Assembly (NCBI GenBank): GCA_040514265.1
Contig: JBEVCD010000018.1
Coordinates: 23,479-87,478 of the forward strand
Length of the DNA: 64,000 bases
Origin: WYZ-LMO2 sp040514265
GTDB taxonomy: Archaea; Halobacteriota; Archaeoglobi; Archaeoglobales; Archaeoglobaceae
Direction of reading: 5' to 3'
The notes below the pieces were generated by a model. That model was not told the DNA's origin and ran no database searches. It saw only the letters and a list, made by a program, of their open reading frames with translations. This document shows positions 26,329 through 34,973 of the stretch, in pieces. Position 1 is the first letter of the stretch. The number at the start of each line of letters is the position of its first letter. A program made the translations under genes and the position numbers.

Positions 26329-27327
26329 ATGGATTTGATACTCATCGCCGCGCTGATCGTCGGCTTCTACGTAGCATGGAACATTGGAGCTAACGATGCT
26401 GCCAACTCGATGGCTACGTCTTACGGCAGCGGTGCGCTGACACTCAAGCAGATCATCGTCGTCGCCGCAACGCTCGAATTCTGCGGCGCGTTCTTCTTCG
26501 GCAAGAGGGTGACGCACACAGTGGCTAAGGGCATAGTCCCGATAGAGCTCATAGACCCGAACATAGTAGCCATAGGTGCGCTCGCAGCTCTGCTGTCGGC
26601 TGGAATATGGATAACCGTCGCCACATACTACAGACTGCCGATATCCACAACCCACTCGATCGTTGGGGCGATGCTGGGCTTCGGTCTGGCAGCAGTTGCT
26701 GAAGATTTAATCTCGCTCGATCAGATAAAGTGGAACGTCTTAGTTAAAATAGTAGCAAGCTGGATCGTTTCACCGATTTTCGGAGCCGCTCTCGCCTTTC
26801 TGACTTTTTCCGTGATAAGATACCTCTTACTCGAAAACTTCGAGCCTTCGAGCGTCGAACACGTATTTAGATATCTGCAGGTGCTGACGGCTTGCTACAT
26901 GGCTTTCGCCCACGGCAGCAACGATGTCGCGAACGCTGTCGGTCCGGTAGCTGCAATCTTGGGCGTAAGAGAAGTTCCCGCGTGGGTTTTGCTGTTCGGA
27001 GGTTTGGGAATAGCCACCGGAGTCGCGACGTGGGGTTACAGAGTCATAGAGATGGTCGGAAAGAACATAACCGAGCTGACGTTCACGAGGGGATTTTCTG
27101 CTGAGTTTGCGACCGCTACTACCGTCATCCTCGCCTCCCACCTCGGCATGCCTATATCTACAACGCACACGCTCGTGGGCAGCGTCATAGGAGTGGGGCT
27201 CGCCGGCGGTATAGCGAGCGTGAATCTCAGAGTCGTCCAAAGGATTATATTTTCGTGGATATTAACAGTCCCAGCGGCTGCTATGCTGACCATAAGCCTC
27301 TACACACTGATGGTGGTGTTCGTATGA
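26329..27327 (+). CDS. PiT-family inorganic phosphate transporter
   Basis: 332 aa, with about ten membrane spans. Both PiT repeats are present: GANDAANSMATSYGSG near residue 23 and HGSNDVANAVGP in the second half, each followed by STTHS/STTHT loops (PISTTHSIVG, PISTTHTLVG). It imports phosphate, probably with a cation. The ATG at 26329 (MDLILIAALIVGF) is chosen; the frame upstream to 26263 lies within manA. It overlaps the next gene by 4 nt (ATGA). Confidence 0.92.
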   Translation: MDLILIAALIVGFYVAWNIGANDAANSMATSYGSGALTLKQIIVVAATLEFCGAFFFGKRVTHTVAKGIVPIELIDPNIVAIGALAALLSAGIWITVATYYRLPISTTHSIVGAMLGFGLAAVAEDLISLDQIKWNVLVKIVASWIVSPIFGAALAFLTFSVIRYLLLENFEPSSVEHVFRYLQVLTACYMAFAHGSNDVANAVGPVAAILGVREVPAWVLLFGGLGIATGVATWGYRVIEMVGKNITELTFTRGFSAEFATATTVILASHLGMPISTTHTLVGSVIGVGLAGGIASVNLRVVQRIIFSWILTVPAAAMLTISLYTLMVVFV

Positions 27328-28001
27328 AGTTCTTCAGATCTGTCGGAGAGATCTTCGGATACTCACCCTTCAAAGCCCTCAGAAGACACGCCAGCCTGTG
27401 CGGTAGAGCTGTGGGTGTCCTACAGAGAGAGTTCGAAGCTCTGCGACGCGGGGACTGGGAAGAGGTCGAAGCTCTGAGAGAAGAGATCGACGAACTCGAA
27501 CACGATGCGGACAAGATAAAGGAAGAAATTAGAACGAACCTGCGGAGGTCTCTTATGCTCGTGGTCGACAGGCACGATCTGCTCGAATTTCTGAGAGTCC
27601 AAGATGACATAATAAACTACTGCGAGCACGTCGGGCACATGCTGACGTTCAGGGAGGTAAAAGCCCCGGAAAATGTTTGGAAAGAGTTCGAGATTCTACT
27701 CTCGAAGATAATGGAAGCCGTAAACGAATACGAGGAGCTCGTCGACCACATATCCAAGCTCGTGGAGAGGTCATTCTCCAAGAAGGAAGTTGAGGCTACG
27801 GTCGAGCACGTGCCCCGGATAGAGAGACTCGAACACGAGTGCGACCTCGTCCAGATAGGTCTGCACAAGCTCATTCTGAACTGCGACCTCGACCCCCTCG
27901 ACGCTTACCTGATGTCCCAGTGGGTAGTGAAGCTCGGAGAGATAGCGAACTCCGTGGCGAGGGCTGCCGACAGGTTCAGGACGATGCTTCTCGGGAGGTA
28001 G
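27324..28001 (+). CDS. DUF47/PhoU-like accessory protein of the phosphate transporter
   Basis: 225 aa, all helical, of the DUF47 family paired with PiT transporters: FGYSPFKALRRHA, EVEALREEIDELEHDADKIKEEI (a PhoU-type metal-binding helix with acidic residues), then a second similar bundle ending RLEHECDLVQIGLHK. It probably gates or stabilises the transporter and senses phosphate status. Start at 27324, overlapping the transporter stop. It overlaps the convergent AI-2E gene by 26 nt. Confidence 0.88.
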   Translation: MKFFRSVGEIFGYSPFKALRRHASLCGRAVGVLQREFEALRRGDWEEVEALREEIDELEHDADKIKEEIRTNLRRSLMLVVDRHDLLEFLRVQDDIINYCEHVGHMLTFREVKAPENVWKEFEILLSKIMEAVNEYEELVDHISKLVERSFSKKEVEATVEHVPRIERLEHECDLVQIGLHKLILNCDLDPLDAYLMSQWVVKLGEIANSVARAADRFRTMLLGR

Positions 28002-28974
28002 AGTAGTAGTTGAAGATAGCCGTTGCGAGGGCTGCGAGCATCGGAGCCAAAAAGAAGCCGAGGATACCAGCCGCAAGTCCCCCACCTATGAACGCCAGCA
28101 TGAGGGCGAGGGGGTGTATCTTGGCTCTGTACCCCACGAAGTGCGGTCTCAGGAGGAGCTCGGGCAGGATGTAGAAGAACACAACGCCTACGATCAGGAA
28201 GTATACACCCGTCCAGACGTTCCTCAGAATCAGGTAGATTCCGACCGGCAGTATCACCATCCACTCGGCAAAGATCGGTATGAGGGCTGCGAGGAACATG
28301 AGGGCAGCAAGAAGCGGGACGAAGGGCACTTGGAAAAACCAGAAGTATGGGAGACTCGCAAAACCTATCATTATAGCCACCAGAAAGTTTCCGAACCACA
28401 GAGACTCGAAGGTCTCGTCGAGCTCCTCCACGAACTTTCCGAACTCCTCCCTACTCTCTTCCGGAACTACTCCAATCAGCCTCCGTATGAACGACTCGGA
28501 ATCGGCGAGGACGTAGAAGCATACCACCACAGACACGGCGAAGTTGAGGATCAGGATCGCGACTGTTCGGGTGACCTCTATAGCCGAGCTGCTGAGCTTG
28601 GACTCCAGATACTTCACGATCGTTCCAGTCAGTCCTCTCAACCTCTGCTGATCTATTTCGATGCCCAGATCCTTCAGAGATGCGAGCAGTGAACTCTCGA
28701 ACTCCTCGTAGTGCGTGATCAGGTAGATGGCTTGATTCGTCCCGATCACCAGCCCGTAGAAGATGAGAACGAAGACGGGTATCACTATCACGAGCGTCGC
28801 GAGCAGGGAAGACGGAAGCTTTCCGATGCGGGAGAGCTTCTTCTTGATTGGTTTGGCAGCGTAAGCTAAAGCAACGCCCATGACGATGCCGTCCAGGAGG
28901 GGGGAGAAGAGGTAAACTATGAGGAAGGTGAGGAGCAGTATCAGAGCTGCTAGCATTGCGCTCCAAAGTTTCAT
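27976..28974 (-). CDS. AI-2E family transporter
   Basis: 332 aa with about eight membrane spans. N-terminal spans (LILLLTFLIVYLFSPLLDGI), a long extracytoplasmic helical segment (residues about 95-140) and a C-terminal bundle ending with LALMLAFIGGGLAAGILGFFLAP, as in the AI-2E/UPF0118 exporter family. Substrates in archaea are unknown; Na+/H+ exchange or small-molecule export have been reported for relatives. Monocistronic on the minus strand. Confidence 0.88.
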   Translation of the reverse strand: MKLWSAMLAALILLLTFLIVYLFSPLLDGIVMGVALAYAAKPIKKKLSRIGKLPSSLLATLVIVIPVFVLIFYGLVIGTNQAIYLITHYEEFESSLLASLKDLGIEIDQQRLRGLTGTIVKYLESKLSSSAIEVTRTVAILILNFAVSVVVCFYVLADSESFIRRLIGVVPEESREEFGKFVEELDETFESLWFGNFLVAIMIGFASLPYFWFFQVPFVPLLAALMFLAALIPIFAEWMVILPVGIYLILRNVWTGVYFLIVGVVFFYILPELLLRPHFVGYRAKIHPLALMLAFIGGGLAAGILGFFLAPMLAALATAIFNYYSTSREASS

Positions 28975-29023
28975 GGGGTAAGTTTTCTCGCAGATTTATT
29001 AAACCTTCCAGCAACTCCTACCG

Positions 29024-29338
29024 ATGTTCGCGGTTGACGGCAACAGGCTGATACCCAGGAGTTCCGACGTTCAGGTTGGGGGCTACGGAAGAGATGACAT
29101 AGTCGTTTACAAGGGCGCTCCGGTTGCGATCGCAGCTGTAGAGAAGAGGTTGAAGGAGATGGGCTACGATGCCAAACTCAGGAACGAAAACGGAGTTCTC
29201 GTCGTTGAAGGTGTGGATGCTGCGAAAGCTGCCGAAGTGCTGGAGGAGATGCTTAGAAGCGCCGAAAGAGATATCGAGGAGTTCGAGAGAGTCGTAAACG
29301 AGGCAATAGACAGCTACATGAAGAAGTACGGAAAATGA
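29024..29338 (+). CDS. conserved hypothetical protein
   Basis: 104 aa. The N-terminal third is beta-rich and glycine-containing (VDGNRLIPRSSDVQVGGYG), the middle has an alpha/beta unit (AVEKRLKEMGYDAKL, GVLVVEGVDAAKAAEVL) and the C-terminus is an acidic helix. No membrane span. It ends in an ATGA overlap with the glycosyltransferase-flippase gene and so may be part of that operon. Family not recognised. Confidence 0.65.
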   Translation: MFAVDGNRLIPRSSDVQVGGYGRDDIVVYKGAPVAIAAVEKRLKEMGYDAKLRNENGVLVVEGVDAAKAAEVLEEMLRSAERDIEEFERVVNEAIDSYMKKYGK

Positions 29339-30906
29339 AGGTGAGCATAGTCCTCCCAGCCTACAACGAGGCGGAGAGGATCGAGAGGGCGGTCGGGGAG
29401 GTAAAGAGGGCAGCCGAGGCTACGGGCTACGACTACGAAATAATAATAGCAGAGGACGGCTCCACCGACGGAACGGATGCGATCGCCGCACGAATAGCGT
29501 CGGAAGACGGTAAAGTTAGACATCTGCACAGCGACGAGAGACTCGGGAGGGGCAGAGCGCTCATGAGAGCTTTCGAAGCTGCAGAGGGTGACGTTGTAGT
29601 CTACATGGACGTCGACCTCGCAACGGATCTGAAGCATCTGAAGGAGCTCATCGACGCGGTGGCGGTAGAGGGGTACGACATAGCAACCGGTTCGAGGTTG
29701 ATGAGGGGCAGCGATGCTAGCAGACCGCTGAAGCGCGACCTTGCTTCGAGGGCTTACAACCTCCTCGTAAGACTCCTCCTCGGGTCCAAGCTCAGGGACC
29801 ACCAGTGCGGCTTCAAGGCTTTCAGGCGGGAAGTCGTGCTGGAGATCGGAAAGGAGGCAAAAGACGGGCACTGGTTCTGGGATACGGAGGTTTTGGTTCT
29901 CGCGCAGCGGAAGGGGTTGAGAGTGAAGGAGATACCAGTCCGCTGGCGGCACGGAGGTGCGACGAAGGTCGATTTCAGGCGAGATGTCGTTTACATGTTC
30001 TCCCAGATACTGAGAATGTGGTCTTCGGAGAACAGAAGGGGGCTGAAGCTCTTCAGCGCACTCCTCGCTCTGATGATCGTGCTGACTCTCGTATACCTAG
30101 CGGGAACTGCGAGGTTCGTACAGTATCTGTCGATGCTCAACTTCAACTTCTTGGCAGCCGCTTTCGCGCTTTACTCTGCCTCCTACATCTTCAGGGGAGC
30201 CAGATTCTCCTACATCCTCGGCAGAGTCGGGGCTTCGCAACCCGTTACGGTTTCGGCTGCTGCCGTAAGCATAAGCCAGACCGTCAACGTCGTAACGCCC
30301 GTTAGAATAGGCGACCTGGCGAGGGCTTTCGTTTTCGCGAAGAGGGGTGTGGAGTACGAGAAGTCGCTCGGCGGAGTTGCTGCGGAGCGAATCTTCGACG
30401 TCGCTTCGATAGCCGTCATCGCCGCAGTTGCCGCTGCCTATCTCGGAATTTCCGCCGGAGAGATATACTACGCTGCAGCCTTCGCAGCCCTCGCAGCTGC
30501 AGCCGTGGCTGCGCTTTCGAGGATGGAGAACTTCGTCGGGAGGATTTCGAGGGTCGCAGTAACGACCTTCAACCTGAGGGACGGCGTAGTCCTATTCGCT
30601 CTCTCATCGCTGATATGGCTAACAGACATAGCGACGTGCTACCTGATACTCGGCAGTTTCTCCGCCAACTTCGCCCTAGCGGCGCTTGCCGTGGCTGTGG
30701 GTAACATAGTAAAGGCTGTCCCGATTACACCCGGCGGAATAGGTACCTACGAAGCGGCTGTAGCAGCTGTGTTGAGCAGAGGTTACGAGTTCGGACTGGC
30801 AATAACGGTCGCGATCGTTGATCACGCTGTCAAAAACGTTGCAACCGTGCTGCTCGGAGCTGCGGCAATGCTCTGGCTGAACGTGAGGTTGAAGGATCTC
30901 GAATGA
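29335..30906 (+). CDS. family 2 glycosyltransferase fused to UPF0104 flippase-like membrane domain
   Basis: 523 aa. Residues 1 to about 230 are a GT-A glycosyltransferase of dolichyl-phosphate sugar synthase type: VSIVLPAYNEAERI, IIAEDGSTDGTD, DVVVYMDVDLATDL (DXD-like) and a QCGFKAF acceptor loop. Residues 235-523 are a seven- to eight-span UPF0104/LPG-synthetase TM-like domain with TPVRIGDLARA and KAVPITPGGIGTYEAAVAAV. The enzyme probably loads a sugar on a polyprenyl phosphate and may help flip it (inference). It overlaps both neighbours by 4 nt, and the next gene is a DUF2298 glycosyltransferase-like membrane protein, which supports a glycosylation unit. Confidence 0.88.
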   Translation: MKVSIVLPAYNEAERIERAVGEVKRAAEATGYDYEIIIAEDGSTDGTDAIAARIASEDGKVRHLHSDERLGRGRALMRAFEAAEGDVVVYMDVDLATDLKHLKELIDAVAVEGYDIATGSRLMRGSDASRPLKRDLASRAYNLLVRLLLGSKLRDHQCGFKAFRREVVLEIGKEAKDGHWFWDTEVLVLAQRKGLRVKEIPVRWRHGGATKVDFRRDVVYMFSQILRMWSSENRRGLKLFSALLALMIVLTLVYLAGTARFVQYLSMLNFNFLAAAFALYSASYIFRGARFSYILGRVGASQPVTVSAAAVSISQTVNVVTPVRIGDLARAFVFAKRGVEYEKSLGGVAAERIFDVASIAVIAAVAAAYLGISAGEIYYAAAFAALAAAAVAALSRMENFVGRISRVAVTTFNLRDGVVLFALSSLIWLTDIATCYLILGSFSANFALAALAVAVGNIVKAVPITPGGIGTYEAAVAAVLSRGYEFGLAITVAIVDHAVKNVATVLLGAAAMLWLNVRLKDLE

Positions 30907-32699
30907 TACACGCGCTGAACTTCTACCTCGCTTCACTGCTGATAACTCCTGTCTTCAGAGAATTCGAATACGGCATCGCCAGAATGTTCTCCCTGCTCGT
31001 CCTCTCAAGCGCAACCTTCGCGCTCTCAATCTTCCTGCCGTTCAAAACAGCCTTCTACATCTCTTTTTCCGCCATGCTCCTGATCTCGATTTTGAGGATC
31101 AAAGATTTCAAAATTCCAAAGGAGGAGGCAGTCTTTGCAGCCACCTACTCCTTCTTCACTATCTTAAGATTCGTGGACCCCACGATACTCGATGCGGAGA
31201 AGTTCATGGACATGGCTTTCGTCAACTCGATACTCAAAGCCACCTCGATGCCCCCGGACGACCCGTTCATGGCTGGTATGAAGCTGGACTGCTACTACTA
31301 CTTCGGTCACGTCATCGCGGCTACGATAGTTATGATGTCCTTCGCGCCACCCGAGATCGGGTACAACGTAGCCGTGGCTGCGATACCTGCCTACTCCGCT
31401 CTGCTCTTCTACGAGTTTTCGAGGTCGCTCCGCTGGACGATCCTGGCGCTCTTCTCCGGAAACCTCTTCGCAGTCGTCGACCTCGTAGACAGAATCGCCA
31501 GAGCCAGACCCATAGACGGCAGCTACTACTGGAACGCCACCAGGGTGATCGAGGGGACCATAAACGAGTTTCCGTACTTCAGCTTCATCCACGCCGACCT
31601 GCATGCGCACGTGATAGCGATCCCCCTCGTCCTCCTGCTCTTCGTCTCCCTGCAGAAAAGGCGCTACGAAGTTCTTCCGCTAACGCTGTTCGCTATCTTC
31701 GCATCGAACACCTGGTACTTCCCCCTCTCGCTCCTACTCGTTGTAGGAACTTTCGACCGGAAAGTAATCGCTTATTCCTCGCTCTCCTTCATCCCCATAC
31801 TCGCCTTCTACCTCTCGATGAACACTCCGGCAGCCAAGGTAGAGTTCGTCGGCGAAAAAAGCGATCCCCTGCAGTTTCTGCTCTACGCAGCCTTCCCGCT
31901 CGCGGTCTGCTACCTCTCGACCGATCGCAGAGCTCTCTACTCTCTGCCCATCGCGATCGCAGCTTCGACTGCAAGCCCAATTCTGGCATTATTGATCCCC
32001 GTTCTGTTCACAAAACGCCAGTCTTTGCCGTTCGCAGTTGCGGCTTTCGCAGCTTTCACGATCCCGGAGTTCGTAGCCGTGGAGTCGAGGATGAACACTG
32101 TCTTCAAGTTCTACCTCTTCGGCTGGCTGAGCGCCTATGCAGCTGCTTCGCTCAGCGTGGAGAGGAAGAAGTTGCTGACGGTTCTGCTCGCCCTCTCTCT
32201 CGTCTACCCGGTCGTAGCGACGCCGGTGAGGTATCACGAGTTCGAGAACACGCTCGACGGTATGAACTTCGTAAGGAGTTATGGAGAGTACGAGGCTCTT
32301 AAGTGGCTCCAAGAGAGGAGGGGCGTTGTGATAGAAGAGGGGTGCTCGAAGATCCTCTGCGCCTACCACTACGGAGGGCGCGTAGCAGCGTTCACGGGAA
32401 ATCCAGCGGTGATAGCCTGGACCAACCACGAGTACGTTTGGAGGAGAGACATGAAGGAGATCGTCGAGCGTTCTCGCGATGTGGAGAGCTTCTACAGAGC
32501 CGAGAGCTGCGATGAGATGTGGCGGATCGTTGAGAAGTACAACGTCAGTTACATCTTCGTCGGCGTGGAGGAGGAGAGGGTGTTCGGCGTAAAGGCTGAA
32601 AAGTTCGAGAGGTGCTTCGAAAAGGTGTTCGAGGACGTCAACGCGGTGGTCTTTTCGGCAAAGGATAAAAAGTCCAGCGAGGTTTTCGAGCATGGATAG
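30903..32699 (+). CDS. DUF2298 (Chlor_Arch_YYY) polytopic membrane protein
   Basis: 598 aa with about a dozen membrane spans. The signature LDCYYYFGH, which gives the YYY family its name, is near residue 125, followed by an extracytoplasmic FSFIHADLHAH motif near residue 225 typical of the family. The C-terminal 150 residues are soluble (GVVIEEGCSKILC, AWTNHEYVWRR). Family members are predicted GT-C type glycosyltransferases using lipid-linked sugars. Coupled to the upstream glycosyltransferase-flippase by ATGA overlap and to the Lrp gene by an 8-nt overlap. Confidence 0.88.
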   Translation: MIHALNFYLASLLITPVFREFEYGIARMFSLLVLSSATFALSIFLPFKTAFYISFSAMLLISILRIKDFKIPKEEAVFAATYSFFTILRFVDPTILDAEKFMDMAFVNSILKATSMPPDDPFMAGMKLDCYYYFGHVIAATIVMMSFAPPEIGYNVAVAAIPAYSALLFYEFSRSLRWTILALFSGNLFAVVDLVDRIARARPIDGSYYWNATRVIEGTINEFPYFSFIHADLHAHVIAIPLVLLLFVSLQKRRYEVLPLTLFAIFASNTWYFPLSLLLVVGTFDRKVIAYSSLSFIPILAFYLSMNTPAAKVEFVGEKSDPLQFLLYAAFPLAVCYLSTDRRALYSLPIAIAASTASPILALLIPVLFTKRQSLPFAVAAFAAFTIPEFVAVESRMNTVFKFYLFGWLSAYAAASLSVERKKLLTVLLALSLVYPVVATPVRYHEFENTLDGMNFVRSYGEYEALKWLQERRGVVIEEGCSKILCAYHYGGRVAAFTGNPAVIAWTNHEYVWRRDMKEIVERSRDVESFYRAESCDEMWRIVEKYNVSYIFVGVEEERVFGVKAEKFERCFEKVFEDVNAVVFSAKDKKSSEVFEHG

Positions 32700-33147
32700 C
32701 ATCGACGTCGAGATACTCCGAAGACTCGGGAAGAACGCAAAAACGACGCTTGCGGAGATTGCAAACGAGCTCGGAATAGCCGTTTCGAGCGTCCACAAGA
32801 GGGTCAAGAGGTTGGAGGAGGAGGGAGTGATAGAAAAGTACGCTGCGATCGTGAACCCCGATTTCTTCAATGCCGTCACGGCTTTCCTGCTCGTAAGCGC
32901 CGAGGATGCCGACGCCGTGGCGGAAGAAATCAAAGACATTCCCGGAGTTCTAGAAGTCTACAAGACCCTCGGAAACTTCAACGTCGTCGCTAAAGTGAGA
33001 AAGGAGAGTCTCGACGGTATCGCCGACGTTACGTCGAGCGTATCCAGCATAGAAGGTGTGATGATGGTCGAGTGCATCGTGGCAACGAGGAGGGTGAAAG
33101 AGGACGTCTGGACTCCGGAGGTGGTAGCTTGGAAGAATACAAGGTAG
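32692..33147 (+). CDS. Lrp/AsnC family transcriptional regulator
   Basis: 151 aa. The N-terminal helix-turn-helix (DVEILRRLGKNAKTTLAEIANELGI, then VSSVHKRVKRLEEEGVI) is followed by the RAM/ligand-binding ferredoxin-like domain (VTAFLLVSAEDADAVAEEI, IPGVLEVYKTLGNFNVVAKV). It should form dimers or octamers and respond to an amino acid or small effector. It overlaps the DUF2298 gene by 8 nt and the next small membrane gene by 19 nt, an unusual position for a regulator, and may control the genes behind it. Confidence 0.9.
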   Translation: MDSIDVEILRRLGKNAKTTLAEIANELGIAVSSVHKRVKRLEEEGVIEKYAAIVNPDFFNAVTAFLLVSAEDADAVAEEIKDIPGVLEVYKTLGNFNVVAKVRKESLDGIADVTSSVSSIEGVMMVECIVATRRVKEDVWTPEVVAWKNTR

Positions 33148-33398
33148 CAGCCCTGCTTTTGAGCGTCGCCTACCTGATGATCGGCGGCGGCTACATAATC
33201 TACATCTACGACTCCTACCGCAGAACGTCTCAGCGCTTCCTGCTGGTTCTGTCGTTCGGACTGTTCATGATGATCGTCGGAGGGGTGCTGCCGATACTGG
33301 CGTTCGTCGCTGAGCTACTTGACAAAAGCATCGTGATCGTCGCAATCGTTTTTCAGATAATCGGAATAAGCACGGTGTTCTACTCGACGGCAAAATGA
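33129..33398 (+). CDS. small membrane protein, three predicted spans
   Basis: 89 aa from the TTG at 33129, behind a strong GGAGGTGG ribosome site inside the lrp 3' end. Three hydrophobic stretches: VAALLLSVAYLMIGGGYIIYIYDSY, FLLVLSFGLFMMIVGGVLPILAF and SIVIVAIVFQIIGISTVFY. No charged binding motif. It overlaps the next gene by 4 nt. Function unknown; the context (lrp before, a V4R-like protein after) hints at a membrane signalling unit. Confidence 0.65.
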   Translation: MEEYKVAALLLSVAYLMIGGGYIIYIYDSYRRTSQRFLLVLSFGLFMMIVGGVLPILAFVAELLDKSIVIVAIVFQIIGISTVFYSTAK

Positions 33399-33826
33399 CG
33401 CGCAAAATCGTAAGGAAGTGGAGACTTATAAAGCTGTCGAGGGTCCAGTCGGAGTTTCTGCTCGAATTCTTTAAGGAGTGCGTCGAGAGGCTGGAGGACG
33501 CCAGGGACGTCGCAAAGGAGGTGGCTTACAGAATTGGATACCAGATGGGCGAAGAAATCGCGTCGATAAAGATCGAAAATATAGACGAAGCTCTGGAACT
33601 CGTAGCCATGCTCAGCGGCGTCAGAAGTTCTGCTGGCAGCGTCGAATGCTGTCCGCTCGTGGTCTTTGCAGACGTCAGAGATGCCGACATCTGCAAGCAC
33701 TTCTTCGAAGGGTTCTTCGCAGCCCTCGGTTTCGAAGTTGAAGTCGACGCCGTATGCGGCGAGGCTGTCAGTATTCGGGATCGAAGGGGAGAGTTGCAAA
33801 GACCTTCGCGTCCTCGACGAGGTTAG
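33395..33826 (+). CDS. hypothetical protein, possible V4R-like ligand-binding domain
   Basis: 143 aa. The pattern VAYRIGYQMGEEIA, then ELVAMLSGVRSSAGSVECCPLVVFADV, then DICKHFFEGFFAALGFEVEVDAVCGEAV resembles the V4R (4-vinyl reductase-like) small-ligand domain, with its closing Cys...Gly-Phe-Phe...Val-Cys-Gly arrangement. This is a pattern impression, not a match. The last 19 codons are antisense to the M20 peptidase gene (59-nt overlap) and look random and basic (RDRRGELQRPSRPRRG), so the natural stop may have been lost. Start ATGA-coupled to the small membrane gene. Confidence 0.55.
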   Translation: MTRKIVRKWRLIKLSRVQSEFLLEFFKECVERLEDARDVAKEVAYRIGYQMGEEIASIKIENIDEALELVAMLSGVRSSAGSVECCPLVVFADVRDADICKHFFEGFFAALGFEVEVDAVCGEAVSIRDRRGELQRPSRPRRG

Positions 33827-34973
33827 ACACCACGCAGTATTCGTTCGGCTGATGGGCAGTACCGTCAGCCGTCAGCCAGGCGGCTGTGTTCACGTATCCG
33901 GAACTTCTGAGTATGGCTGCGCAGGTGTTTCCGCCTATGCCGATCGTTCTCGCCTCGATACCACGCAGCTCAAGCAGCACTCTCTTCAACCTCACGACTA
34001 TCTCAGCGCTCTCCGGAGTTGGCGGCGAGCTATCACTCTGAACAACTTCCAGGTCTATCTTCTTTCCGTCTCTCATCTCGTGGAACTCCCTTATGTCGTT
34101 GATGTAGTCCAGGACTTCGCGCAGGTCGTAATCTGGCAGTATTCTGCAGTCCATATAGCTCACGTCGATTCCCGGAATCGTGTTCACGTTCTCGACGTTC
34201 TTCTCCCTCTTGGTAGGCTCGAAGGTGGAGTAGGGCGGGTTGAACAGGTAGTTTTTGGCGGAGAACTTCGCGTGGAGCTTCTCGTCGAGGTCGATGAGGA
34301 ACCTCATAGCCCTGCGGGCTGCGTTCAAACCTTTAGGATTGCTCGCGTGCGATTGGTCGCCGTAGACAATGAACTTTAACCACAGTATGCTCTTCTCGGC
34401 GATCTCTATGGCGTCGCCCTTCGGACTGCTAACGTCCGGCACGAGGAACATGTCGTCCTTGTCGAAGGGTCTGTGCTTCAGAAGGTGCCTCATCCCGTAC
34501 CTGCTTCCGCACTCCTCGTCGCTTACGAACACGAGTCCGAGACTGTATTTGGGTGTTAAACCGCTCTCGTGTATCGCCTTAGCTGCGTAGAGCGAGGCGA
34601 CTATAGCCTGCCCGTTGTCCTCCGCTCCGCGACCGTAAATCCTGTCACCCTCAACGTGCGCTTCGAATGGCGGATACTTCCACAGCTCTACATTGCCCTC
34701 GGGAACGACGTCGAGGTGGGAAACTATCCAGATCGTTCTTTCGAGTGCCCCCCTGAGCTTTGCAACGATGTTCGGTCTGACACCACCTCTAGCTCTCTCG
34801 TCGCTCGCGTCGAACCTCTCGACCTCGCAGAAGTCGAGGTGCTTCATGAGATACTCAGCCCTCTCAAGCTCGCCGTCGCCTCCGAAGTCTGGAGGAACGG
34901 CTTTTATGCGTATCAGGTCGCTGAGCGTTTTCACCATCTCCTTTCTATACTCCTCGACCCTCTCCACTATCAT
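33768..34973 (-). CDS. M20 family zinc metallopeptidase/deacylase
   Basis: 401 aa. M20 signatures: IVSHLDVVPEG (first zinc His and the Asp), YGRGAEDNGQ (bridging Asp), VSDEECGSRYG (Glu-Glu, base and ligand), the Asp in LVPDVSSP, and a C-terminal His in GTAHQPNEYCV. It hydrolyses an amide bond of a small peptide or N-acyl amino acid; similar to ArgE/DapE/succinyl-diaminopimelate enzymes, but the substrate is not readable. The preceding winged-helix gene overlaps its ATG by 4 nt and may regulate it. The 3' end overlaps the gene at 33395 by 59 nt. Confidence 0.88.
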   Translation of the reverse strand: MIVERVEEYRKEMVKTLSDLIRIKAVPPDFGGDGELERAEYLMKHLDFCEVERFDASDERARGGVRPNIVAKLRGALERTIWIVSHLDVVPEGNVELWKYPPFEAHVEGDRIYGRGAEDNGQAIVASLYAAKAIHESGLTPKYSLGLVFVSDEECGSRYGMRHLLKHRPFDKDDMFLVPDVSSPKGDAIEIAEKSILWLKFIVYGDQSHASNPKGLNAARRAMRFLIDLDEKLHAKFSAKNYLFNPPYSTFEPTKREKNVENVNTIPGIDVSYMDCRILPDYDLREVLDYINDIREFHEMRDGKKIDLEVVQSDSSPPTPESAEIVVRLKRVLLELRGIEARTIGIGGNTCAAILRSSGYVNTAAWLTADGTAHQPNEYCVVSNLVEDAKVFATLPFDPEY

